Below, in pieces: positions 11,291 through 19,988 of a stretch of 41,976 nucleotides of DNA. Location: NCBI GenBank assembly GCA_004214185.1, contig SGZG01000009.1, positions 1 to 41,976 on the forward strand, given 5' to 3'. The notes under the pieces were generated by a model. It had not been told where the DNA came from. It ran no database searches and saw only the letters and a program-made list of their open reading frames with translations. Numbering within the stretch: position 1 is the stretch's first letter; every line of letters begins with the position of its first letter. A program made the translations under genes and the position numbers. The DNA is from Flavobacteriales bacterium (GTDB taxonomy: Bacteria > Bacteroidota > Bacteroidia > Flavobacteriales > Flavobacteriaceae).

Positions 11291-11969
11291 TTTTTTCGAC
11301 TAATTTTTCAAAAATCTTTCCGTACTTAGATTCTTGAACTTCCTTGGACATGGATTTTCGAATAGTATCTTTTATAACTTTGCTAGCTTGTGAAAATTCA
11401 TTAATTGCTATTAGTGGAGAAATAAATCTGTCTCCGTTAGAAACTACATAATTCAAATTATATAGATACTGGCTTTTGTTTAAAGTTTCAAGATTTTTTT
11501 GAACTTTTACCAAGCTGTCAACTTGATTAGCTTTTGATAGGTTAAACGAAAGTTCTATAAGGTCAAGTTTTTTATTATTGAATTGTTTGATGAATTTTAA
11601 ATATTCCCTGTAAATAGAATCATTATATGATCCATTTATTTTAAAATCTGAATTAAACTTTTCCAAGGAAGTGTCGATAGTTATATTACCTTTTTCTCCA
11701 AAAAACTCAATTCTGTTGTCTAATTTTGATATGTCAAGGTTAACGTAAAAAAGCTCAGGAGAGTCAATATCATATTCAAAAATTATTGGCTCTTCGTTTT
11801 TTACAAAAATAGAATCAATATTTACTATGGCTGAATCAGTAACTTTCTGTAAGTAAACATGACCTTTTTTAAAGTTTTTAATATTAATGTTAACATTCAT
11901 GTTTTTATTGATGTTGTTTTTGCATCCCAACAACAAAAAAAAGGTCACAACAAAGATTATTTTTTTCAA
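11277..11969 (-). CDS. DUF4369-type lipoprotein without a thioredoxin domain
   Basis: The 230-residue protein begins MKKIIFVVTFFLLLGCKNN, a lipoprotein signal with lipobox LLGC (lipidated Cys at about 16). It is therefore probably anchored in a membrane facing the periplasm. The region of about residues 25-125 (VNINIKNFKKGHVYLQKVTDSAIVNIDSIFV) resembles DUF4369, the domain that normally precedes an AhpC/TSA-type thioredoxin domain in Bacteroidota. Here the rest is helical (about 125-230) with no CxxC, so the redox domain is absent. The start is TTG at 11969; no ATG gives a complete signal peptide. It is downstream of htpG and the DoxX-like gene. Function unknown. Confidence 0.75.
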   Translation of the reverse strand: MKKIIFVVTFFLLLGCKNNINKNMNVNINIKNFKKGHVYLQKVTDSAIVNIDSIFVKNEEPIIFEYDIDSPELFYVNLDISKLDNRIEFFGEKGNITIDTSLEKFNSDFKINGSYNDSIYREYLKFIKQFNNKKLDLIELSFNLSKANQVDSLVKVQKNLETLNKSQYLYNLNYVVSNGDRFISPLIAINEFSQASKVIKDTIRKSMSKEVQESKYGKIFEKLVEKTRVN

Positions 11970-12003
11970 AAAATTTTATTTAATAAACAAGTTTACAAAA
12001 AAT

Positions 12004-12369
12004 TTAAATAGCAGTAGTTTTTAACCTATTCATCCATGCCCAATAAATCAGTACAAATTGGAATAAAGCTCTAATTATCAAAAGTGAATAACTGTAGCCT
12101 AAACTATTTTCAGGAACAAGCATATTGAGATGAACAGACATAAATAATATTAGAATAATAATTATTCCGCTCAGAGCAATATTTCTGTATTTTTCGAAAA
12201 TGACACCAATTCCAAATAAAAATTCTAAAACACCTGAAATCAAAATTAATTCCCAATGAAAAGGTAGGAAATCTGGCATAATAGGTAGATAAGATTCAGT
12301 AAACATAAAATGAAAAATACCATTTAAAATGTAAAAGAAACTAATAAGGAATAAGTTTAATTTTTTCAT
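12004..12369 (-). CDS. DoxX-like four-helix membrane protein
   Basis: A 121-residue, very hydrophobic protein with four predicted membrane spans (about residues 3-20, 42-59, 65-84, 95-113). The PDFLPFHWELILISGVLEFLFGIGVI segment is typical of DoxX/DoxX-like proteins, small integral membrane proteins of mostly unclear role. The ATG directly follows the htpG stop codon with no spacer, so it is co-transcribed and possibly translationally coupled with htpG. This would place it in the stress response driven by the htpG promoter. The family name is assigned by pattern and is less certain than the topology. Confidence 0.75.
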   Translation of the reverse strand: MKKLNLFLISFFYILNGIFHFMFTESYLPIMPDFLPFHWELILISGVLEFLFGIGVIFEKYRNIALSGIIIILILFMSVHLNMLVPENSLGYSYSLLIIRALFQFVLIYWAWMNRLKTTAI

Positions 12370-14244
12370 TTATTTAATCAGATCTAAACTTCTTTTAATA
12401 AAAGATGTTAATTCTTCTCCTTTGAGAAGGTTTTGAGAAAGTTTTGCTAAATCTAGCGACTGATTAATTAGTCTCTCTTTTTTAGCTTTACTTTTAGAAT
12501 TTAATATTTCAGAGCAAATTGGATTATTTACATTAACAATTAGGTTGTAAATTTCAGGCATATTTCCAAACATTCCATTTCCTCCACTTTGTTGCATCTC
12601 TTTCATTCTTCTCATAAACTCAGGAAGAGTTATAACAAATGGAGCTGAATCACTATCTATAGCTTCTAATTGAACTGTATATTTTTCTTTTGGTACAACT
12701 TCTTCAACGATTGATTTTAGTTTTTCTTTTTCCTTTTCATTTAATTTTGATACCTCTTTTTCATCTTTTTGAATAAGTTTATCTATTACATCAGCATCAA
12801 CTCTTGTAAATTTAATTTTTTCATTAGAGGTTTCTAGTTTTTGAATTAAATGACTTATAATTGGTGAATCTAGAAGGAGAACTTCATAACCTTTTTCTTT
12901 CGCTGCTTGAATATACGAATGTTGATCGTTAACATTCGAAGCGTACAGCACTATTAAATTTTCATCTTTGTCTGTCTGTGTTTTTGAAATCTTTTCTTTC
13001 AGCTCTTCGAAAGTAAAAAAGGTACTATCAACATTTGGATATAAAGCAAAATTTTGTGCCTTGTCAAAAAACTTATCTTCACTAAGCATTCCATATTCAA
13101 TGACAACTTTTATATCATTCCATTTTTCTTCAAAGCCTTTTCGATCTTTTTTAAATAATGAGTTTAGTTTATCAGCAACTTTTCTGGTTATGTAATTACT
13201 GATCTTCTTGACAGCCCCGTCAGCCTGAAGATAACTTCTAGATACGTTGAGTGGAATATCAGGGGAATCTATTACACCTCTGAGAAGTGTTAAAAATTCT
13301 GGGACAATGCCTTCAACATTATCAGTTACAAAAACTTGATTTTGATACAATTGAATCCTATCTTTTTGCATGTTAATATCATTTGATATTTTTGGAAAAT
13401 ATAGAATTCCAGTCAAGTTAAAAGGGTAATCAACATTCAAGTGTATGTTAAACAATGGCTCTTCAAACTGCATTGGATACAACTCTCTGTAAAATTCTTT
13501 GTAGTCTTGATCTTTTAAATCACTTGGTGTTTTAGTCCATGCTGGATTAGGATTATTTACTATGTCATCAACTGTTTCTTTAATTTCTTTTTCTTCTTTT
13601 CCTTCTCCAACTTTTTTAGAGATTTCTTTTGTTCCAAATTTGATCGGAACCGGCATGAACTTATTGTATTTTGTTAAAAGAGTTCTAATTCTGGTTTCTT
13701 CTAAAAATTCCTTTGAATCTTTACTAATGTGAAGAATTATTTCAGTCCCTCTATTTTCTTTGTCGCATTTTTTAAGGGTATATTCAGGTGATCCATCGCA
13801 GGTCCAATGTGCAGCAGGATCATTTTTGTATGATTTTGTGATGATTTCTACTTTGTCAGAAACCATAAAAGCAGAGTAAAATCCTAACCCAAAATGTCCG
13901 ATAATTCCACTGTCTTTTGCAGTGTCTTTATATTTTTCCAAAAACTCTTCAGCTCCAGAAAAAGCAACTTGATTAATATATTTTTTTACTTCATCAGAAG
14001 TCATACCAATTCCTTGATCAGTTATGTGTATTTTTTTTCCTTTTTTGTCAACTTTAATTTCAATTAGTGGATTACCAATTTCAACTTTATTTTCTCCAAT
14101 ACTACTTAAATGCTTTAGTTTTAAAGTTGCATCCGTAGCGTTTGAAATTAATTCCCTTAAAAAAATTTCGTGATCACTATATAAAAACTTTTTAATTAGT
14201 GGAAATATATTTTCTACTGAAACGTTAATTTTACCCTTGGCCAT
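12370..14244 (-). CDS. htpG: Chaperone protein HtpG (Hsp90 family)
   Basis: A cytosolic ATP-dependent chaperone of the GHKL/Hsp90 family, 624 residues, the same length as E. coli HtpG. The N-terminal ATPase shows FLRELISNATDA (Asn/Asp binding ATP-Mg), ITDQGIGMTSDE and IGHFGLGFYSAFMVSD. The middle domain has NVSRSYLQAD. A charged linker (KEISKKVGEGKEEKEIKE) at about 205-222 separates the first two domains. The start ATG 14244 gives MAKGKINVSVENIFPLIKKFLYS, typical of the family. The upstream region holds a motif set shared with hsp20 (14274-14313), which points to joint stress control. Confidence 0.97.
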   Translation of the reverse strand: MAKGKINVSVENIFPLIKKFLYSDHEIFLRELISNATDATLKLKHLSSIGENKVEIGNPLIEIKVDKKGKKIHITDQGIGMTSDEVKKYINQVAFSGAEEFLEKYKDTAKDSGIIGHFGLGFYSAFMVSDKVEIITKSYKNDPAAHWTCDGSPEYTLKKCDKENRGTEIILHISKDSKEFLEETRIRTLLTKYNKFMPVPIKFGTKEISKKVGEGKEEKEIKETVDDIVNNPNPAWTKTPSDLKDQDYKEFYRELYPMQFEEPLFNIHLNVDYPFNLTGILYFPKISNDINMQKDRIQLYQNQVFVTDNVEGIVPEFLTLLRGVIDSPDIPLNVSRSYLQADGAVKKISNYITRKVADKLNSLFKKDRKGFEEKWNDIKVVIEYGMLSEDKFFDKAQNFALYPNVDSTFFTFEELKEKISKTQTDKDENLIVLYASNVNDQHSYIQAAKEKGYEVLLLDSPIISHLIQKLETSNEKIKFTRVDADVIDKLIQKDEKEVSKLNEKEKEKLKSIVEEVVPKEKYTVQLEAIDSDSAPFVITLPEFMRRMKEMQQSGGNGMFGNMPEIYNLIVNVNNPICSEILNSKSKAKKERLINQSLDLAKLSQNLLKGEELTSFIKRSLDLIK

Positions 14245-14273
14245 ATTAATTTATTTTTTTTGATGTCAAAGAA

Positions 14274-14313
14274 TCAAATCCTATACCAAAATAAAGCTAA
14301 TGACAAAATGACA
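14274..14313 (-). promoter_or_regulatory. htpG stress-promoter module (TGWCA pair + TTGG...TTTGA)
   Basis: Read on the minus strand toward htpG: TGTCATTTTGTCA (14313-14301), 11 bases, then TTGGTATAGGATTTGAT starting at 14289, in which GG and GA are separated by 10 bases. The hsp20 promoter has the same elements with the same 11-base spacer. GG-N10-GA resembles a sigma-54 -24/-12 element (normally GG-N10-GC). Alternatively TTTG (14278-14275) could be a -33 box, with a weak TAAATTAA (14253-14246) as -7. Transcription from the -24/-12 reading would start near 14262, about 18 bases before the ATG. Confidence 0.55.
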
Positions 14314-14329
14314 TTATATTCAAAAATAA

Positions 14330-14358
14330 TTAATACAATTACATATATTTAGTATTAA
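14330..14358 (+). promoter_or_regulatory. Weak candidate fabH promoter with flanking inverted repeat
   Basis: TATATTTA at 14344-14351 matches the -7 consensus TAnnTTTG except for the last base, 20 bases before the fabH ATG. It is flanked by TTAATAC (14330-14336) and GTATTAA (14352-14358), a perfect 7-bp inverted repeat with 15 bases between. The region is extremely AT-rich, so both could be chance. Confidence 0.25.
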
Positions 14359-14371
14359 ATAATTCATAGAC

Positions 14372-15379
14372 ATGTATAATTCTAAAATTACAGGGTTAGG
14401 TTATTATCTTCCAGAAAATGTAGTAACAAATGATGATTTATCAAGATTCATGGACACGACTGATGAATGGATTCAAGAGAGAACAGGAATTAAGGAAAGA
14501 CGATGGATTGATCCGAAAACTGATGACACAACTTCAACTATGGGAGTTAAAGCCTCAAAAATTGCCATTGAAAGAGCTGGTTTGAAAAAAGATGATATTG
14601 ATTTCATAATTTTTGCGACTTTGAGTCCTGATATGTATTTTCCTGGAGGTGGAGTTCGTGTTCAAGATATGCTTGGAATTCCAACTGTAGGGGCCTTGGA
14701 TGTCAGGAATCAGTGCTCTGGATTTATCTATTCCATTTCAGTAGCTGATCAATTTATCAAAACAGGAATGTATAAAAATATACTAGTTATTGGATCAGAA
14801 AATCATTCTGGTGGATTGGAAAAATCAACACGTGGAAGAGGAGTTACGGTTATCTTTGGTGATGGGGCAGGTGCTGCTATAGTTTCCAGATCTAATGTAA
14901 ATGGAAAAGGAATTTTATCATCACACTTGCACTCTGAAGGAAAGCATGCTAGAGAATTGATGTTGGATGGACCAAATACTGGTCGATGGGTTCCTGAAAT
15001 CATAGCTGCTAATGATCCTGATGATGAATCTTATTATCCATATATGAATGGTCAATTTGTTTTTAAAAATGCGGTAACTAGATTTTCAGAAGTGATAAAT
15101 GAAGGCTTAAATGCAAATAATTTGACAAAACAAGACATAGATATGTTAATACCTCATCAGGCAAATTTAAGAATTGCACAATTTATTCAAAGAAAGTTTC
15201 AACTTTCTGACGATAAAGTTTATAACAACATAATGAGTTATGGAAATACAACTGCAGCATCTATTATAATCGCACTTACTGAGGCCTGGGAAAAAGGAAA
15301 AATAAAAGAAAATGATTTAGTAGTATTGGCTGCTTTTGGTGCAGGCTTTACTTGGGGATCTGTTATAATTAGATGGTAA
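14372..15379 (+). CDS. fabH: 3-oxoacyl-[acyl-carrier-protein] synthase III family protein
   Basis: This thiolase-fold condensing enzyme joins acyl-CoA with malonyl-ACP to start fatty-acid chains. The catalytic triad is visible: Cys115 in VRNQCSGFIY, His262 in LIPHQANLRIAQ and Asn292 in MSYGNTTAAS. The N-terminal TTDEWIQERTGIKERRW and FGDGAGAAIV are family signatures. At 335 residues it is normal length. The QCSGF around the active cysteine differs from the ACAGF of classical FabH. Bacteroidota often have more than one FabH-like protein, so this may be a paralogue with another acyl preference. It overlaps the next gene by 7 bases. The start ATG gives MYNSKITGLGYYLPENVV, as expected. Confidence 0.88.
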   Translation: MYNSKITGLGYYLPENVVTNDDLSRFMDTTDEWIQERTGIKERRWIDPKTDDTTSTMGVKASKIAIERAGLKKDDIDFIIFATLSPDMYFPGGGVRVQDMLGIPTVGALDVRNQCSGFIYSISVADQFIKTGMYKNILVIGSENHSGGLEKSTRGRGVTVIFGDGAGAAIVSRSNVNGKGILSSHLHSEGKHARELMLDGPNTGRWVPEIIAANDPDDESYYPYMNGQFVFKNAVTRFSEVINEGLNANNLTKQDIDMLIPHQANLRIAQFIQRKFQLSDDKVYNNIMSYGNTTAASIIIALTEAWEKGKIKENDLVVLAAFGAGFTWGSVIIRW

Positions 15380-15735
15380 AAAAAACATTAGTTATTGGAG
15401 CATCATTAAAGACTGATCGATATTCGAACATTGCTATTAAAAAATTACTAAAATTTGATTATAATGTTGAAGCTATTGGTAACAAAAATGGTAAAGTCGG
15501 TAACGTTGTAATTACAAATAGATTAATAAATTTTAATAACATTCATACTGTAACTTTGTATTTAAATAAATCGAAACAGCAGGAATATTATGACTATATT
15601 ATTTCTTTAAATCCAAAGAGAGTTATTTTTAACCCAGGAACCGAAAATGAAGAATTTTGTAAAATTTTAAATAATAATTCCATCAAATATTTAGATGCCT
15701 GTACATTAGTTTTACTTTCTACGAATCAGTATTAA
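15373..15735 (+). CDS. CoA-binding domain protein (CoA_binding_2 / YccU-like)
   Basis: A 120-residue single-domain Rossmann-like protein: [24 protein letters not shown] at the N-terminus, then [13 protein letters not shown] and [10 protein letters not shown] near the C-terminus. This is the pattern of the stand-alone CoA-binding proteins related to the N-terminus of acyl-CoA synthetases. Biochemical function is unknown. It overlaps fabH by 7 bases, so a link to acyl-CoA metabolism is a reasonable inference. Its last 24 bases overlap the end of the convergent symporter gene. Confidence 0.85.
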   Translation: MVKKTLVIGASLKTDRYSNIAIKKLLKFDYNVEAIGNKNGKVGNVVITNRLINFNNIHTVTLYLNKSKQQEYYDYIISLNPKRVIFNPGTENEEFCKILNNNSIKYLDACTLVLLSTNQY

Positions 15736-17169
15736 ACCACAAAAAGTTATTAATCCATTAATTGGTAATAATTCGTATCCAATTTTGTAACCTCCTAATA
15801 AACCAGGATCTAAATTCGCTAATAATGCAACGCTTATAACTGATAATACTGTAACTATCCATACATACTTATCATGAACCTTATATTTAGTAAATATTCC
15901 AAAAGCAAATAAACCAAGCAGAGGACCATATGTATAACCAGCCAGTACAAGAAGCCCGTCAATTACACTTCTATCCATGAATTTTTCAAAAATTATGATA
16001 ACCAACACTAGGACTAAACTCATATAAACATGTACTCTTTTTCTTATTTTAATTTGATATTCCTTGGTTTTGTTACTAATATCAATAAAATCAACACAAT
16101 ATGAAGTTGTAAGAGATGTTAATGCACTGTCTGCACTACTGTAAGCTGCAGCAATCAGTCCAAGTAAAAATGTGATTCCAATTAAGCTTCCTAAATTACT
16201 ATTTAGGGCAATCTCTGGGAATAATAAATCTGTATTAGTAGAACCGTTAAGTTCCGGAATCGCAATATTAAATTCATTTGCATAAATAAATAGTAAAGAA
16301 CCTAGTAATAAAAAAATGAAAGTTACAAACACCAAAACAACACTAAAAACTATCATATTTTTTTGAGCCTCTTTCAAAGATTTACAGGTTAAGTTTTTTT
16401 GCATCATATCTTGGTCTAATCCAGTCATACAAATTGTTATAAACATTCCTCCAATGAAAGATTTAATAAAATGATTTTTTTCAAGAATACTTTCGGTCAC
16501 TATAAAATCAGAGTAATTTTTTAGTTCGTTTGAAAAAATAAAATCTGAAAACGACCAATTTAGGCTATCGTTTATTAGATAGATTGATAATAAAACTGAA
16601 ATAAGCATAAAAGTAGTTTGTAATGTATCAGTCCATACAATTGTTTTTATACCTCCTCTAAATGTGTAAATCCATATTAAAACAACTGAGATTACAACAG
16701 TTATTTCAAATGGAATACTTAAATCGTTAAAAACAAATTGTTGGAGCACAATAGCTACTAAATAAAGCCTAAATGAGGCACCAGTAATTCTTGAAATAAA
16801 AAAGAAAAAAGCTCCGGTTTTGTGACTAATATTTCCGAAACGAACTTTTAAATACTCATAAATTGAAGTAAGATTAAGTTTGTAGTAAATTGGCAACAAA
16901 ACTAATGCAACAATAAAATACCCAAATAAATATCCAAGAACTACCTGAAAGTAAGTAAATTGGGTTGTTCCAACATCACCTGGAACAGAAATAAAAGTTA
17001 TTCCAGACAGAGAAGCTCCAACCATTCCAAAAGCAACCAAGTACCACGGAGATTCTTTGTTTGCTGAAAAAAATGTTTGATTATCGTTAGATCCAGTTGT
17101 TAAATTTGAAATAAAAAATAGTCCAAAAAAATATAAAATAATTACAAGAAGTATAATTGTTGAACTCAT
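15712..17169 (-). CDS. Sodium:solute symporter family transporter
   Basis: An inner-membrane transporter of the SSS family with about 13 membrane spans over 485 residues; substrate unknown. Family features include an N-terminal span, [44 protein letters not shown], the [16 protein letters not shown] segment, [21 protein letters not shown], and [21 protein letters not shown], which carries the second sodium-site serines. The ATG start at 17169 gives [21 protein letters not shown]. The gene is divergent from recR and convergent with the CoA-binding gene, so it is probably monocistronic. Confidence 0.9.
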   Translation of the reverse strand: MSSTIILLVIILYFFGLFFISNLTTGSNDNQTFFSANKESPWYLVAFGMVGASLSGITFISVPGDVGTTQFTYFQVVLGYLFGYFIVALVLLPIYYKLNLTSIYEYLKVRFGNISHKTGAFFFFISRITGASFRLYLVAIVLQQFVFNDLSIPFEITVVISVVLIWIYTFRGGIKTIVWTDTLQTTFMLISVLLSIYLINDSLNWSFSDFIFSNELKNYSDFIVTESILEKNHFIKSFIGGMFITICMTGLDQDMMQKNLTCKSLKEAQKNMIVFSVVLVFVTFIFLLLGSLLFIYANEFNIAIPELNGSTNTDLLFPEIALNSNLGSLIGITFLLGLIAAAYSSADSALTSLTTSYCVDFIDISNKTKEYQIKIRKRVHVYMSLVLVLVIIIFEKFMDRSVIDGLLVLAGYTYGPLLGLFAFGIFTKYKVHDKYVWIVTVLSVISVALLANLDPGLLGGYKIGYELLPINGLITFCGLILIRRK

Positions 17170-17185
17170 ATTTTTTGAACTTATC

Positions 17186-17193
17186 CAAATATA
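17186..17193 (-). promoter_or_regulatory. Candidate -7 box of the symporter gene
   Basis: The minus strand reads TATATTTG, an exact TAnnTTTG match, ending 16 bases before the symporter ATG. No clear -33 TTTG is seen. On the other strand, TATATTTA at 17224-17231 may serve recR but misses the final G. Confidence 0.45.
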
Positions 17194-17235
17194 CTAATTT
17201 ATGGTTCTTATAAAATGTAGTAGTATATTTAACAA

Positions 17236-17853
17236 ATGAATTTTTCTTCAAAATTACTACAGAACGCTGTTGATGAAATGTCTCAACTTCCAGGAATAGG
17301 AAAAAGGACTGCGCTAAGATTAGTTTTATTTTTGTTAAATCAACCAAATTTGCAAACTGTTAAATTATCTAAATCACTAGTTGATTTGGTTGAGGGGATA
17401 AACTTGTGTAAAAATTGTCACAATATTTCTGATTTAGAATTGTGTGAAATATGTTCTAACACTAAAAGAGATAGTAATATTATATGTGTTGTTGAAGATG
17501 TAAGAGACGTTATGGCTATCGAAAGTACAGGTCAATTTAATGGAGTTTATCATGTTCTTGGAGGAAAAATATCTCCAATCGATGGAATAGGCCCAAATCA
17601 ATTAAACATTAGCTCACTAATAGAAAAAGTTAAATCTGAAAACATTTCTGAACTTATTTTTGCTTTGAGTGCAACAATGGAGGGAGATACAACCAATTTT
17701 TATATTTTCAGACAAATTCAAGATATTAAAATTAAAATAACAACCATCGCACGTGGTGTTTCTGTAGGTAATGAGCTTGAGTTTACAGATGAAGTTACTT
17801 TAGGAAGAAGTATTATTAAAAGGATACCATTTGAGAATTCTTTAAATACCTAG
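17236..17853 (+). CDS. recR: Recombination mediator protein RecR
   Basis: RecR works with RecO and RecF to load RecA on gapped DNA. The 205 residues show the helix-hairpin-helix [20 protein letters not shown] (about 15-34), the zinc finger with Cys58, Cys61, Cys70 and Cys73 ([17 protein letters not shown]), and the Toprim domain ([36 protein letters not shown]). The ATG start gives the expected [20 protein letters not shown]. It is the first gene of the long plus-strand run, but a separate promoter appears to precede the next gene. Confidence 0.96.
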   Translation: MNFSSKLLQNAVDEMSQLPGIGKRTALRLVLFLLNQPNLQTVKLSKSLVDLVEGINLCKNCHNISDLELCEICSNTKRDSNIICVVEDVRDVMAIESTGQFNGVYHVLGGKISPIDGIGPNQLNISSLIEKVKSENISELIFALSATMEGDTTNFYIFRQIQDIKIKITTIARGVSVGNELEFTDEVTLGRSIIKRIPFENSLNT

Positions 17854-17863
17854 CTTAATCAAG

Positions 17864-17904
17864 TTGTTAATTTTCTGTTATCAAATTATATTTTGATATT
17901 TTTG
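17864..17904 (+). promoter_or_regulatory. Candidate promoter of the E2 gene
   Basis: TATTTTTG at 17897-17904 is an exact -7 box, ending 19 bases before the ATG. A TTCTG at 17873-17877 lies 19 bases upstream as a poor -33 candidate. Alternatively TTG at 17864-17866 pairs with the looser TATATTTTG (17887-17895) at 20 bases. Two overlapping starts are possible. Confidence 0.45.
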
Positions 17905-17923
17905 CCTAATCAATAAGATAGAC

Positions 17924-19201
17924 ATGTCTAATAAAATTGAAATTTTATTACCTAAGATGGGTGAAAGTGTTGATGAAGCTACTATAACAGGTTGGTTAAA
18001 AAATGAAGGTGATATAATTAAAGAAGATGATTTAATTGTTGAAATAGCAACTGATAAAGTTGACTCAGAAGTGCCTAGTGAAGTCTCAGGTGTATTAATA
18101 AAAAAGCTATGTAAAATTAATGATGTGGTTAGAGTAGGTCAACCAATAGCATTAATTGAAACAAGCTCAGAGACTAAATCTATTTCAGTTTCTGAAAAAC
18201 CAGATATTGAGATAAAAGATACCAATGAGGAAACCAAACCGATTGATTTCATTAAAAATGCTGAAATTTTAATTGATAAAAATGAATTTAAATCTTCAGA
18301 AAAATTTTATTCTCCACTAGTTAAAAATATTTCAAAAAAAGAGGGTGTTTCCATTCAAGAACTAAATTCTATCTCTGGAACTGGAAAAAATGGAAGGGTT
18401 ACTAAAAATGATCTTTTAAATTATATTTCTTCAAAGTCAAAACCCTCTAATTATTTAAAGGATACAACTGAACACTCAGGTTTAGATAATCATTCGGATG
18501 AAATCATTGAAATGAGTAGAATGGAAAAACTAATTTCTGATCACATGCTGATGAGCAAGCAAAAATCTGCGCATGTTCAAGCGTTTATTGAAGTTGATAT
18601 TAGTGAGTTATGGAACTGGAGAGAAAAAATCAAAGATTCTTTTTTTCAAAGAGAGAATCAGAAAATTACTTTCACTCCAATATTTATAAATATAGTAGCT
18701 CAAGTCTTGAGAGAATTTCCAATGCTTAATATTAGTGTTGAGGATCATAAAATCATAAAAAAGAAATCCATTAATATAGGCATGGCTACAGCCCTAAACG
18801 ATGGTAATTTAATTGTTCCAGTAATAAAAAATGCTGATCAATTAAGCTTAATTGGATTGGTAAGAAAAGTTAATGATTTGGCATCACGTGGAAGAAATGG
18901 ACAGCTTATTCCCGATGAAGTTCAAGATGGAACTTATACGATTAGTAATGTTGGGGTTTTTGATACCCTAATGGGAACACCAATAATTAATCAACCTCAA
19001 GTAGCTATCTTGGCCTTTGGAGCTATTAATAAAAAACCGTCTGTTATAGAAACTGACAAAGGAGATTTTATTGGGATAAGGCATAAAATTATATTATCTC
19101 ACAGTTTTGATCATAGAGTTGTAAATGGTGCACTTGGTGGACTTTTTATCAAAAGAGTAAAGGAACTTATTGAAAACTGGGATTCTTCTACATCAATTTG
19201 A
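17924..19201 (+). CDS. 2-oxoacid dehydrogenase complex E2 component (dihydrolipoyl acyltransferase)
   Basis: The E2 core of a 2-oxoacid dehydrogenase complex, carrying acyl groups on a lipoyl arm. Domains: one lipoyl domain (1-80) with the lipoylated Lys45 in ATDKVDSEVP, a peripheral-subunit-binding domain (about 130-167, SPLVKNISKKEGVSIQEL), and the catalytic core (about 190-425). The core ends in SHSFDHRVVNGALGG, where the usual HxxxDG catalytic motif reads His397-RVV-Asn401-Gly: the Asp is replaced by Asn. The sequence alone does not say which 2-oxoacid is used; branched-chain-type E2 is likely. No E1 or E3 gene is adjacent. The exonuclease gene follows after 12 bp. Confidence 0.9.
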   Translation: MSNKIEILLPKMGESVDEATITGWLKNEGDIIKEDDLIVEIATDKVDSEVPSEVSGVLIKKLCKINDVVRVGQPIALIETSSETKSISVSEKPDIEIKDTNEETKPIDFIKNAEILIDKNEFKSSEKFYSPLVKNISKKEGVSIQELNSISGTGKNGRVTKNDLLNYISSKSKPSNYLKDTTEHSGLDNHSDEIIEMSRMEKLISDHMLMSKQKSAHVQAFIEVDISELWNWREKIKDSFFQRENQKITFTPIFINIVAQVLREFPMLNISVEDHKIIKKKSINIGMATALNDGNLIVPVIKNADQLSLIGLVRKVNDLASRGRNGQLIPDEVQDGTYTISNVGVFDTLMGTPIINQPQVAILAFGAINKKPSVIETDKGDFIGIRHKIILSHSFDHRVVNGALGGLFIKRVKELIENWDSSTSI

Positions 19202-19213
19202 TTTATATTTTAG

Positions 19214-19987
19214 ATGAAAATTAAACTTACAAAACCAATTTGTTTCTTTGACCTAGAAACGACTGGAATTAATATTTCAAAGGATAGAATTGTAGAAATT
19301 TCTATACTAAAAGTTTTTCCTAATGGGAACAAAGAATCTAGAACATGGCTTGTCAATCCTGATGTTCCTATCCCAAAAGAGGTTTCAGATATACATGGAA
19401 TTACCAACGAAATGGTAATTAATGAACCTAAATTTATAACCATAGCCCCTAAGATTAAAGAAATGATATCTAATACTGATCTTGGTGGTTTTAATTCAAA
19501 TAAATTTGACATCCCACTTTTAGCCGAAGAGTTTCTAAGATGCAATATTGATTTTGACTTAGAAAATGTCCATTGCATTGATGTTCAAAATATTTTTCAT
19601 AAGAAGGAAAAAAGAACTTTAGGAGCAGCCTATAAATTTTATTGTGACAAAGATTTAATTGATGCACATTCCTCCAAAGCTGACACTCTTGCAACTTTTG
19701 AAGTCTTAGAAGCTCAAATTGAAAAATATAATGATATAGAAAATAGTGTTAGTTTTCTTTCTGAATTTTCAACAAGAAAAAAATCTGTTGATTTAGCTGG
19801 CTTTATCATTTATGATCAAAATAATATTCCATGTTTTTCTTTTGGAAAACATAAAGGTAAGTCTGTAGATTTTATTATAGAAAATGAACCTGGATATTTG
19901 GGTTGGATTTTAAATTCAGATTTTCCAATGTATACCAAGAAAATTTTAACTAAATTAAGATTGAATAAGCTTAACAATAAATTTTAA
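19214..19987 (+). CDS. DnaQ-like 3'-5' exonuclease with ExoX-like C-terminal domain
   Basis: A DEDDh exonuclease. Active-site residues can be placed: Asp13 and Glu15 (FFDLETTG), Asp99 (GGFNSNKFDIPLL), His152 and Asp157 (AHSSKADTLATFEVL). This resembles the proofreading epsilon subunit but is a stand-alone protein of 257 residues. The C-terminal portion (about 207-250: PCFSFGKHKGKSVDFI, GYLGWILNSDFP) matches the small domain at the end of exonuclease X. It probably trims DNA in repair or editing. It starts 12 bp after the E2 gene and lies 1 bp before the FAH gene, so it is within an operon. Confidence 0.9.
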   Translation: MKIKLTKPICFFDLETTGINISKDRIVEISILKVFPNGNKESRTWLVNPDVPIPKEVSDIHGITNEMVINEPKFITIAPKIKEMISNTDLGGFNSNKFDIPLLAEEFLRCNIDFDLENVHCIDVQNIFHKKEKRTLGAAYKFYCDKDLIDAHSSKADTLATFEVLEAQIEKYNDIENSVSFLSEFSTRKKSVDLAGFIIYDQNNIPCFSFGKHKGKSVDFIIENEPGYLGWILNSDFPMYTKKILTKLRLNKLNNKF

Positions 19988-19988
19988 T

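Noticed and set aside
17087-17347. 86-residue open frame antisense to recR
   Set aside because: It overlaps the symporter start and recR, has no family likeness, and spans both promoters.
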